Part shown: piece by piece, positions 7,522-15,320 of the stretch | Layout of the letters: the number at the start of each line of letters is the position of its first letter | How positions within the stretch are numbered: the first letter of the stretch is position 1 | Source of the DNA: an uncultured Roseobacter sp. | GTDB lineage: Bacteria; Pseudomonadota; Alphaproteobacteria; Rhodobacterales; Rhodobacteraceae | NCBI RefSeq assembly: GCF_947496515.1 | Contig: NZ_CANMDB010000005.1 | Location: forward strand, 1 to 64,000 | Reading direction: 5' to 3' | DNA: 64,000 nt | The notes under the pieces: model-generated | The model's input: the letters and a program-made list of their open reading frames with translations, nothing else | Told to the model about the DNA's origin: nothing | Database searches by the model: none | Translations under genes and position numbers: made by a program

Positions 7522-8401
7522 TGTATTTTTTCCGTTCTTTCTCGTCGTGCCAATGGCGTTTGCGCAGGGCCAAATCTCCACAGGCGACTGTAGTCCAAAT
7601 ATTCTTAACTCTAGTGGTTCGGTGACCATCACCTGCTTCAATGGTGAGCAAAAGCGGCCCCTAAAATCTGAGATCACCTATGAAATTCAGAGTATTGGTG
7701 GATATGAAAGCCAGGTTATTGCGACAGTCGATGGAATTCCCTATGTCGCACTCAAGCCGGACGCCGGATTGACTTTTGAGATTGCGACAGGCGATTTCGA
7801 CAACAATGGTCACACAGATCTGTTGTACAGTTGGTCATCTGGCGGAAACTGTTGTCCTCCTAGTTTTGGCGTCTTATCGTATTTTGGTAATGGAGTCTTT
7901 AAGGATTTAACACATGATGATTTTTGGAGTTGGAATGACCCAGAGCTGACAACTCGCGGCACGAAGACCCGATTTAGGGTCGACAGCGTCGTAAGCGGTA
8001 TGGGCGGTACAGAAACCAGTTCTACAATGAATGTTTTCGAAATTGCTGACGGCGAATTGGTGCAAATAGAAAACGGCGTAGCTACAGCTTACGTTCCAAG
8101 TCTGGTCGAGCTGTTTGCTACGGACTTCGAGAAGTATGCCATTTCGAAATCCCAAACGATTTCGGTTGGTATTGATGTCGATCTCGACAATGAGCAAGAC
8201 ACGATGGTCTGTTCTTGGTGGGAACGGTGGGGACTGATTGTTTGTGAGATTCACGCATCTGCGAAAGGGATGATTGAAACTTCAACGGGTTGCACGCGCG
8301 TGGGTGTCTTGGAAACATCTAGCGATGGAGTTCGAGACCTAGTCTGTAACCGAGACACTATCATGCGCTACTCCGCCGCTTCAAATCGATACAGCTATTG
8401 A
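7496..8401 (+). CDS. Secreted hypothetical protein with Ca-binding-like D-x-D-x-N-G loops
   Basis: A 301-residue protein with a clear signal peptide (MLKYLASVFFPFFLVVPMAFAQ; start at 7496 or 7502, both with CGGAG upstream). The mature part begins with the Cys-bounded motif TGDCSPNILNSSGSVTITC, shared with the preceding small protein. Two further segments resemble each other and FG-GAP/VCBS-type loops: TGDFDNNGHTDLLYSWSSG (~100) and IDVDLDNEQDTMVCSWWERW (~223). Many Cys residues suggest disulfides in the periplasm. The family is not recognised. Base composition is lower in GC than the core genome, as for the rest of the accessory block. Confidence 0.65.
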   Translation: MVMLKYLASVFFPFFLVVPMAFAQGQISTGDCSPNILNSSGSVTITCFNGEQKRPLKSEITYEIQSIGGYESQVIATVDGIPYVALKPDAGLTFEIATGDFDNNGHTDLLYSWSSGGNCCPPSFGVLSYFGNGVFKDLTHDDFWSWNDPELTTRGTKTRFRVDSVVSGMGGTETSSTMNVFEIADGELVQIENGVATAYVPSLVELFATDFEKYAISKSQTISVGIDVDLDNEQDTMVCSWWERWGLIVCEIHASAKGMIETSTGCTRVGVLETSSDGVRDLVCNRDTIMRYSAASNRYSY

Positions 8402-8525
8402 TTCGAAATCAAATCACGTCGCGTCTGACGCAACAATGTGTGAGGCTTTGCCGTCATCTATGTTTTACGCTCGCGCAACGCGATCCAAATCCGACCGGGC
8501 TCAACCGACGCCTACCGTTCAAACG

Positions 8526-10673
8526 CTAAGTATCGTCAATCCCGTCGAGCAATTCTCGTGCAAGAACTCTTTTCTCAGAGGCCACAGATCCATCATCAGA
8601 AATAGCCTTGAGCCGCTCTTCTACTTCACGCCATTCACCAAAAAAGTGCTCCAAGGTGAGAGTCTTAAGTCTATGTCGGATGCCCTCATTGGAAGAGTCA
8701 ATCAAGCTGGTCATCTTGCTTAATACATTCAAAAACTCTTCGTCCGTCTCGGTGTTTCGTTCCAACCACGCGAAGACCTCCTTTCTATCACCGAGTTGCA
8801 ACCAAGCATACATCAGGGATAGGAAGTGGGGCGTCGCGAGTAAGGTCTCGGTATCAGCAAGCGATAGCCGCTTTAGGTATACTGTTGTCGCGCACTCCAT
8901 CTCCTCCGCGGTCAACAAACGCTTGTCTTCGGGTTGAGCTTCCTCGCCATAAATGCCATGCGCGAACGTCGAACTTCGAATTATTCCCGTCAACCAAGCA
9001 AGAGACGGCGCTGTTGAGAATATGGTGCGGATCAGCTCCACTCGCTTTGAGGGATCGACACGCTCCAGAAGTCCAAAAACTTGTCGCTTGTCGCCGCGTA
9101 GTAGATCAGGATATCCCAATTGCGCGATTGCAACCTTTGCAAGTTCGTCCATATGGTGCCCAAGTACCAGAAACAGTCCAATCACTTGCTCAGATGAAAT
9201 CTGATCTCTATGAGATTGTAGTCTGTAGAGCATCACCTCTGCCATTCGACCACCTTGTGGCCGCCGCTCCGCAATAAGCGCGCTGAACTCTGATTCTGCC
9301 GCTGTTCGGTCATTGGCGCACAATGACAAGAAATCCCGAACCTCCGCGTCGCTTATCGCCCCCGACGGGCTCGAAAACGAAAAATAAAGGCGGAAGTGCA
9401 TAGGGCTAGCAAGTCGCATGTTCGAGGCAAGCCGCTGACGCTCATCCTGCGTAAAGCCTGAGAAGACTTTAAATTCTTTGTCCTTTTGGTACAGCGAGTA
9501 AGCATCTATTCCCGTTAGATGCTCTTGAAGAGCAAGGATCAGTCTTTTCACCTCCTCACCCTCTGCGTCGATCACCTCAAGAAGTTTCTTGCCCATGTGA
9601 ACGTTTGCGTTTGGAGTGATCATTCCCCAGTCTCCGATTGCCGAGAGACTGAAAACATACTGTTCAATCCAATCGTAGAGCTTTGGTTTTTTGGTACGCA
9701 CGATCTGTAGGAAAACAGCGTCTGCCGGGTCCACCTGATCAATCATTGGCAGCCAGTTGAGTCTAAGAAAGTTGAGGACCCTCACGACATCGCGGGGTGT
9801 CGCGAGATGTCCATTTACCCAGCTTTCCATGACCGTACTGAGCCTGCTTTTCTGATCTTCAGTTAAAACTCTACCAGCAACCAGTTCCTCCACTTCACTT
9901 GAAAGCCAATTCTGTAGGTCAAAATGCTGCGTCAACGGAACGCGGAAAGATGCTTGAACTATCTTTTCTAGGTAGGATTTCCCATCCGGTATGCTAACCG
10001 ACTTTTCAAGAGCATGTGCAAGGACCGTTGGATCATAGGCCAGAATATAGCCAACATTCGGAAAATCAGCCACTGCCCGAACGAGCCTAAGGACTTCTGC
10101 TGCCTCATTCGGTTCCAGCCGATCTAAATCATCTATAAATACGACAATAGGGCGACGCAGCTTCTCAAGTTGAGATCGAAGTTTTTGACGAAGCTCACTC
10201 AAAGACTGATTTGCGAGCTCGGATGCGCGCGAGCCACTTAACCGAGCAAAACGCGCTATACGCTCAGCCCACGGCAAACCAAGCAACCCGGCAGCATCTG
10301 TGAGTGTAGCCAGACCGGACGATACCTGAGCATAGCTTCGCAGCAGCTTTCTAACATCGTCATTCGCATCACTTGGAGCGAGCTTAACCACAGCAGGTTC
10401 GAGTTGAATAAATAGTTGTCGCAGAAGCTCGTCTCGCCCTCCGATCAGCCAGGGTTCAAATCTGATCACGTCTGGGCCGTTTTCCTCATTAGAAAGTCGG
10501 TTCAGCGCGAGACTTACAAGAGATGACTTTCCCGACCCCCACGGACCTTCTACACCAATGACAAATCCATCCGTTAGGTCATTTTGGAGAAATGCCTTCG
10601 CGAGTTGGTCTGCGATGGCCCCAAAGCCAAGTCGGTCACTTTCTTCGTTATCAAGCGGTAGATCACCAATCAT
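8526..10673 (-). CDS. KAP family P-loop NTPase
   Basis: A 715-residue protein of the KAP (Kidins220/ARMS-PifA) NTPase family. Walker A is GPWGSGKS at 43-50. Walker B is VVFIDDLDRLEP around 177-188, followed by the family's conserved DLDR. The N-terminal ~330 residues hold the NTPase; the C-terminal half is helical, with no recognised domain. Many KAP proteins have transmembrane helices inserted in the NTPase domain; here only weakly hydrophobic segments (near 120-135) are seen. PifA itself is a plasmid phage-exclusion protein and KAP ATPases occur in defence loci, so a role in defence is plausible but inferred. It lies downstream of the relaxase on the same strand, 145 bases apart. Confidence 0.85.
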   Translation of the reverse strand: MIGDLPLDNEESDRLGFGAIADQLAKAFLQNDLTDGFVIGVEGPWGSGKSSLVSLALNRLSNEENGPDVIRFEPWLIGGRDELLRQLFIQLEPAVVKLAPSDANDDVRKLLRSYAQVSSGLATLTDAAGLLGLPWAERIARFARLSGSRASELANQSLSELRQKLRSQLEKLRRPIVVFIDDLDRLEPNEAAEVLRLVRAVADFPNVGYILAYDPTVLAHALEKSVSIPDGKSYLEKIVQASFRVPLTQHFDLQNWLSSEVEELVAGRVLTEDQKSRLSTVMESWVNGHLATPRDVVRVLNFLRLNWLPMIDQVDPADAVFLQIVRTKKPKLYDWIEQYVFSLSAIGDWGMITPNANVHMGKKLLEVIDAEGEEVKRLILALQEHLTGIDAYSLYQKDKEFKVFSGFTQDERQRLASNMRLASPMHFRLYFSFSSPSGAISDAEVRDFLSLCANDRTAAESEFSALIAERRPQGGRMAEVMLYRLQSHRDQISSEQVIGLFLVLGHHMDELAKVAIAQLGYPDLLRGDKRQVFGLLERVDPSKRVELIRTIFSTAPSLAWLTGIIRSSTFAHGIYGEEAQPEDKRLLTAEEMECATTVYLKRLSLADTETLLATPHFLSLMYAWLQLGDRKEVFAWLERNTETDEEFLNVLSKMTSLIDSSNEGIRHRLKTLTLEHFFGEWREVEERLKAISDDGSVASEKRVLARELLDGIDDT

Positions 10674-10730
10674 TAGATTTAGGGTGTCCTTTTTCTGCTC
10701 CGTCGTTCAATCACACTTTTGCCGGACACA

Positions 10731-10747
10731 GGCATTGCCGCAATGCC
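10731..10747. repeat. 7-bp hairpin between relaxase and KAP genes
   Basis: GGCATTG / CAATGCC with a CCG loop in the 145-base gap. No T-run follows in the direction of transcription, so termination is doubtful; it could reduce read-through or be an mRNA processing site. Confidence 0.4.
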
Positions 10748-10818
10748 CACGACAGAAAAAAGATACAAGGCGTCTAGATCCATCTACTTGGATCTCAACG
10801 ACGACGTGACCGGAAGCA

Positions 10819-12075
10819 TTACCTATCAAAAGCCGGTTGTTGCGTTCGGTCAAGTTGCTCATGACTTCTTGACCAATCGAAGCGTTCTCGATCTTGGCTC
10901 AAGGCTTGGGCTTGCGCTTGCAAGTGATCCTGCTCTCGCTGGTTGGATCGTTTAAGGTGGCGACGTTCTTCAAGATGCCGGAAAATGAGATCATCACTTT
11001 GGTTTTGGTCGCGGAGATGCGCCTGCCAGGCAGCCTGTTCGTTCTCGTGCCGAATGCGTCCGTGCTCACCAAGTAGTCGGTCCCAGAGGCCACTTAGGCC
11101 CCGCCGGAACATAGATTGACGCATACGCGCTTCTGCCTCGCGGCGTTGGTTCAAACGGGTCTTGAGCTTCTGCCGTTCGTGCTTTTGCTGTTCCTTAAGG
11201 CGCGCTTTCTCTTTGGCTTGGCTACGAGAGAGTGCCTCCGCTTGCCTTGCCAAGTCCTCGTCCCAACGAGAGAGGGTTGTGTTCATCTGACTTGCAATTT
11301 TGGCGTTAGTCTCTTCGACACTGGCATAGCCATCGGGCTTGCCCAGCTTTTCTCTTACATCCTTTGTCTTTACTCCTGTCCATTTTGGAACGGCATAGAC
11401 CTCCCCTTGAACGTCAACCGCGACGTAGCCACGCCGATCACCTCTGGCCAGGTAGAAGCCTTTCTCTTCCAGCGCACTTGCGAATGACGCCGCATCATCT
11501 GAGCATTGCCACGCTTCCCGGAAGACACGCTTGATGTCGCGTGGATCTTTCTTCGCCCGTTTTGCCTGCTGCCATTCTGCGAGCGTGAAGTTAGTCGGGT
11601 TGCGGTTCTCCCTGTCCCGCAGCCCTTTAGGCAATCGCCAGTGATGTTCCAGAAACAGATCCTTTGAGAGTTCGGTCAGGCGGTTGTGATAAAAGGGCAG
11701 GTTGATCGCTTTCATCTCTTTCACGTCAATCCGCGACCAAACCACATGGGCATGACGCCGACCGTTCTTCTCATGGAAGACAATCGCGCGAGGTTGACCC
11801 GTAAGACCGAGACGTTCTTCCGCAGTGGATATGGCGGTTTCAAAAGCGGCTACAGGCACATTCTCTGTCTCGGGTGGATTGAGACTGAGTGAAAACAGGA
11901 ACTGTTTGCACTGCGTACCTTTGGCGATGGCCTCTGCTTCTTGCATCGCGCCACGCATCGTCTCAGACACGAAGCCTCGCAATTCGTGTAGCTCAACGTG
12001 ATCGTTCTCCATCACGTTGCATAGGTGAGCAGCCAGCTTCAATCCGCCACCACGCTGGTTGCCATTCAGGATCAT
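10819..12075 (-). CDS. Relaxase / mobilization nuclease (VirD2-MobA superfamily)
   Basis: A 418-residue conjugative relaxase that should nick the element at oriT and lead the single strand into a recipient. The metal-binding histidines are visible in HEKNGRRHAHVVWSRID (H101, H108, H110). The C-terminal ~150 residues form a long charged coiled-coil rich in Gln, Arg and Glu. No tyrosine is present in the N-terminal 100 residues, where VirD2/MobA enzymes carry the nucleophile; H17 (in LKLAAHLCN) is a possible substitute, as in His-type relaxases. The start overlaps the mobC stop by four bases (ATGA), so the two are coupled. No type IV secretion gene is near; mobilisation would need a helper. Confidence 0.9.
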   Translation of the reverse strand: MILNGNQRGGGLKLAAHLCNVMENDHVELHELRGFVSETMRGAMQEAEAIAKGTQCKQFLFSLSLNPPETENVPVAAFETAISTAEERLGLTGQPRAIVFHEKNGRRHAHVVWSRIDVKEMKAINLPFYHNRLTELSKDLFLEHHWRLPKGLRDRENRNPTNFTLAEWQQAKRAKKDPRDIKRVFREAWQCSDDAASFASALEEKGFYLARGDRRGYVAVDVQGEVYAVPKWTGVKTKDVREKLGKPDGYASVEETNAKIASQMNTTLSRWDEDLARQAEALSRSQAKEKARLKEQQKHERQKLKTRLNQRREAEARMRQSMFRRGLSGLWDRLLGEHGRIRHENEQAAWQAHLRDQNQSDDLIFRHLEERRHLKRSNQREQDHLQAQAQALSQDRERFDWSRSHEQLDRTQQPAFDR

Positions 12076-12515
12076 GATGCGTCCGTGTCTTCATACCTGA
12101 GCGCGCGCATGACTTCCGCTTTGATTGCCAGAACGGCGGCGCAGGCATTCACGAGTTCTTCTTCGGTCTCCGGCGTTACAGGCAGTGCTCCTGCTTGAGC
12201 CGCCTTAGCCAGCTCTCTTAGACTGCTGGCTGCTTCCATAGCACCCAGCATGCCCAAGACCTGCGCAAGTGCTGCATGATCACGGACTGGCAGGGCCTTG
12301 GCTGATGGCTTTGGTTTTTGACCACCTTTGAAGATCTGGCTCTTCACGTAGCGATTGAGCGAAACCCCTGCGGCAGCTTCTTCTAAGGCAGCACGTTCTT
12401 CCTCGTTCAAGCGAAGAGACAGCGGTGCCAGACGCTTCTTCTTAGGCTTTGCTGATGGCTGGCCAGCGCCCTCAAAAGCACCCACCAGCTTTTTCGATGC
12501 TGGAAGGTTCCTCAT
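12072..12515 (-). CDS. MobC-like relaxosome accessory protein
   Basis: A 147-residue basic protein. Residues ~30-60 (LAPLSLRLNEEERAALEEAA, then LNRYVKSQIF) match the ribbon-helix-helix region of plasmid mobilization proteins of the MobC type, which bind near oriT and help the relaxase melt DNA. The C-terminal part is helical. Its stop overlaps the relaxase start (ATGA), and the candidate oriT repeats lie immediately upstream, the expected arrangement. Confidence 0.82.
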   Translation of the reverse strand: MRNLPASKKLVGAFEGAGQPSAKPKKKRLAPLSLRLNEEERAALEEAAAGVSLNRYVKSQIFKGGQKPKPSAKALPVRDHAALAQVLGMLGAMEAASSLRELAKAAQAGALPVTPETEEELVNACAAVLAIKAEVMRALRYEDTDAS

Positions 12516-12727
12516 GGCTGCACCTCGGGTGAAGCCAAAGCCGCCGATGCAAGACTACTCTCCTCGCATTCTTGACCGCCCGGCTCCAAATTTATGTGAA
12601 ATTCAAAGCCTTTGAGTTGTTCTTCCCAATCTGCTAGTGTTTCAAAAAAGGTGTTCGAGCTTTCTCCCCGTAAGCGCACCACAGTCGCTTCGGACAGTAG
12701 CGACCAAGCTCGGCACAATGGTGTCAT
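12512..12727 (-). CDS. Possible small protein upstream of mobC
   Basis: A 71-residue frame whose TGA overlaps the mobC ATG by four bases, the same coupling seen between mobC and the relaxase. It is not recognised. Against it: no ribosome-binding site precedes the ATG and the frame crosses the first hairpin repeat of the candidate oriT. It may be a chance frame. Confidence 0.28.
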   Translation of the reverse strand: MTPLCRAWSLLSEATVVRLRGESSNTFFETLADWEEQLKGFEFHINLEPGGQECEESSLASAALASPEVQP

Positions 12728-13132
12728 GCGGCAGTCGTTTCGAAGAAGCGATGAAAGCGCTTGGTTCTAGTTTTCTCTCATCATCCGCGCAACAGTCGCT
12801 TCGGACAGAAGCGACAATCCTATATCACATCCGACGTCGGTCAGGCACGGGAGACAGATTCAAAAACATATGGTGAGCCACCGTATTCCGATCTAACGGA
12901 GGTGAGCTCGTACATCCCTCGGCCCGTCCGGTGGCGCGTATGTGCGATCCACGGCGCGACACTTGGGCGTGCGGCGTCGCAAAAGTCGGGGACGATCGTC
13001 AAAGCCACCGCGCGCGAAACCCGCACCGCTGTCAACCAAGAGCGCCCTACCCATCGACTCCGCCCGCCGGGCAGCATAAGGCCAGCGCAACCCCGGCGCG
13101 CCCCCCGTGCGCCCAGCCAAAGGACGGCCCCC
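12516..13132. other. Junction between accessory block and core sequence
   Basis: About 600 bases without a confirmed gene. The left half holds the candidate oriT repeats. From about 12,850 rightward the base composition becomes clearly more GC-rich and matches the core genes. No tRNA and no direct-repeat attachment site was found here. The right end is the 5' region of the helicase gene. Confidence 0.5.
12682..12815. promoter_or_regulatory. Candidate oriT: three hairpin-forming direct repeats
   Basis: CAGTCGCTTCGGACAG occurs identically at 12682-12697 and 12793-12808. Each is followed by (T/A)AGCGAC, so GTCGCT faces AGCGAC across nine bases (12684-12704 and 12795-12815). A third, degenerate copy (CAGTCGTTTCGAAGAAGCGA) lies at 12732-12751. 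The start-to-start spacings are 50 and 61 bases. Position just upstream of mobC-relaxase is where an oriT or relaxosome-binding site is expected. No nic site could be assigned. Alternatively these are autoregulatory operators for mobC. Confidence 0.55.
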
Positions 13133-15163
13133 GTGATCCAGACCCTGACCGACGCCCTGCAAGAACGTGGCTATGACAGCCTGACACCCGTGCAGGAGGC
13201 CGTCACCGACCCCGGCCTCAATACGGCCGATCTGCTCGTCTCCGCTCAGACGGGCTCCGGCAAGACGGTGGGCTTCGGCCTCGCCATCGCGCCGACCCTG
13301 CTGGAGGACGCAGCCCAGTTCGGCCCTGCGGCCGCCCCCCTTGCGCTGATCATCGCACCCACACGGGAACTGGCCCTGCAGGTTCAGCGAGAGCTGGGCT
13401 GGCTTTTCGCCAAAGCAGGCGCCACCGTCACCTCCTGCGTGGGCGGGATGGACAGCCGCACCGAACGTCGCGCGCTGGAACGGGGGGCGCATGTTGTGGT
13501 GGCAACGCCGGGACGGCTGTGTGACCATATCAATCGCGGCAACATCGACCTCTCTGCCGTGCGTGCGGTGGTCCTGGACGAAGCCGATGAAATGCTGGAC
13601 ATGGGGTTCCGCGAAGAGCTGGAAACGATCCTGTCCGAGACCCCGCAGGACCGGCGCACGCTCATGTTCTCTGCCACTGTTCCAGCGGCCATCGCCAAGC
13701 TGGCGGAGCGGTACCAGCGCGATGTCCAGCGGATCTCGGTTGCGGGGCCCGCACGGCAGCACGCCGACATCGCCTACCGCGCGCTGCTGACCCATCCGCG
13801 TGACATCGACAACGCAATCATCAACGTGCTGCGCTATTATGAGGCACAGAACGCGATCATTTTCTGCAACACCCGCGCGGCGGTCGCGCGCATGACCGCC
13901 CGACTGACAAACCGTCGGTTTCCTGTTGTGGCGCTCTCCGGTGAGTTGACACAATCGGAACGCAGCAACGCGCTGCAGGCGCTGCGCGACGGGCGTGCCC
14001 GGGTCTGTGTGGCCACCGACGTGGCCGCCCGCGGCATCGACCTGCCGGATCTCGCGCTGGTGATCCACGCCGATCTGCCCTCCAACGCCGACACGCTGCT
14101 GCACCGGTCGGGCCGCACCGGCCGCGCCGGGCGTAAAGGCGTCTCGGCGCTGATCGTTCCGCCCAAGCAACGGGCCAAGGCCAACCGGCTGCTGGGGTGG
14201 GCCAAGCTCTCCGCGGACTGGGGGACACCGCCCTCAGCGGCAGAGGTCTACGCCGAGGACGAGACCCGCATGCTGGAGGATCCCGCGTGGAACGCCCCGG
14301 TGCCGGACGCCCAGCAAAGCCTTGTCACAAGCCTCGCGGACCGCTTTACGCCGGAGCAACTGGCCGCGGCCTTCGTCAGCCTCGCACAGTCGCAGCGCGC
14401 CGCCCCGGAGGAGCTTGGCGACCCCGATGCGCGCGACACCGCCCCCCGGCAGGCCTTTGGACCATCGGTGTGGTTCTCGCTCAACCAGGGTCGGAACGCG
14501 GGCGCCGAACCGCGCCGGATCCTGCCGATGATCTGCCGCCCCAGCGATCTGACCAAGGACGACATCGGCGCGATTCGCATCCAGTCCGAGCAAAGCTTCG
14601 TCGAGGTGCGCGCCGACCGCGCCGATGCCCTGAACGGTATCGCGCTGGAAGAAGGGCTGACCCTGACCCGCCTCGATGCCCCGCCCAGTTTCGAGACCGC
14701 CCCGCGCGGCAAACCTCCGCAGCCGAAGCCCTACAAACCCGCCGCGGCCCCCAAGGGCAAGCGCCCGCCGAAATCTCACAAGACCGAGCGGTCGCCCATG
14801 AAACCCGGTGCCAGGCCACAACCGAAATCATCCGCGACCGGGCCGGAGGGTGCCACGGCGGGCGCACCAAAATCAAAGGGACGGGCCAAGGCGGTCTGGA
14901 CTGAACCGCGCCGGCAGGCCGCCGACGCCGCGACGCGGGACGCTTCGGCAGGCGCGGATCCGGCAGGGCACAAACAGGCGGGCCAGAAGAAACCTGAGGG
15001 CAAGAAACCGAGGGCAAAGCCCGCAGGCACACCCGACGCCAGCCGCAAACGGGCCGCCGACCCCTCCAAACGCTTTGTGCCCCCGCACAAGCGCGGCAAA
15101 CCGGCGACCAATGCCCGTCGAAGCGGCAAAGGCCCCAATGCAACGCCCCGGCGCAAGGGCTAG
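13133..15163 (+). CDS. DEAD-box ATP-dependent RNA helicase, DbpA-like
   Basis: A 676-residue protein from the GTG at 13133, which has AAAGGA eight bases upstream. The open frame continues upstream but without helicase similarity. Helicase motifs are in order: AQTGSGKT (Walker A, ~38), PTRELALQ, TPGRL, DEAD in VVLDEADEMLDMGF, SAT in MFSATVP, and HRSGRTGRAG. A DbpA-type RNA-binding domain follows at ~460-525 (PMICRPSDLTKDDIGAIRI). The last ~140 residues are a Lys/Pro/Ala-rich, probably disordered tail. Likely roles are ribosome assembly or mRNA turnover. It stands alone on its strand before tpa. Confidence 0.93.
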   Translation: MIQTLTDALQERGYDSLTPVQEAVTDPGLNTADLLVSAQTGSGKTVGFGLAIAPTLLEDAAQFGPAAAPLALIIAPTRELALQVQRELGWLFAKAGATVTSCVGGMDSRTERRALERGAHVVVATPGRLCDHINRGNIDLSAVRAVVLDEADEMLDMGFREELETILSETPQDRRTLMFSATVPAAIAKLAERYQRDVQRISVAGPARQHADIAYRALLTHPRDIDNAIINVLRYYEAQNAIIFCNTRAAVARMTARLTNRRFPVVALSGELTQSERSNALQALRDGRARVCVATDVAARGIDLPDLALVIHADLPSNADTLLHRSGRTGRAGRKGVSALIVPPKQRAKANRLLGWAKLSADWGTPPSAAEVYAEDETRMLEDPAWNAPVPDAQQSLVTSLADRFTPEQLAAAFVSLAQSQRAAPEELGDPDARDTAPRQAFGPSVWFSLNQGRNAGAEPRRILPMICRPSDLTKDDIGAIRIQSEQSFVEVRADRADALNGIALEEGLTLTRLDAPPSFETAPRGKPPQPKPYKPAAAPKGKRPPKSHKTERSPMKPGARPQPKSSATGPEGATAGAPKSKGRAKAVWTEPRRQAADAATRDASAGADPAGHKQAGQKKPEGKKPRAKPAGTPDASRKRAADPSKRFVPPHKRGKPATNARRSGKGPNATPRRKG

Positions 15164-15320
15164 ACGGCCCTGCCCTTGTCGCGACCCTGATTCTGGCGCT
15201 ATGATTGGGATGTCGCTGGCCCTACTGGCGCGTGCGGAAAAACAGTCATAAGGCGCGAATACGGGCGCACCGCGTGTATCGCCCGGCTTTCATTTCACGC
15301 TCAACAGAAAGGTCTGACCC

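Noticed and set aside
12761-13132. N-terminal extension of the DEAD-box helicase frame
   Set aside because: The extension crosses the oriT-like repeat, has no helicase similarity, and a GTG with a well-placed AAAGGA follows at 13133.
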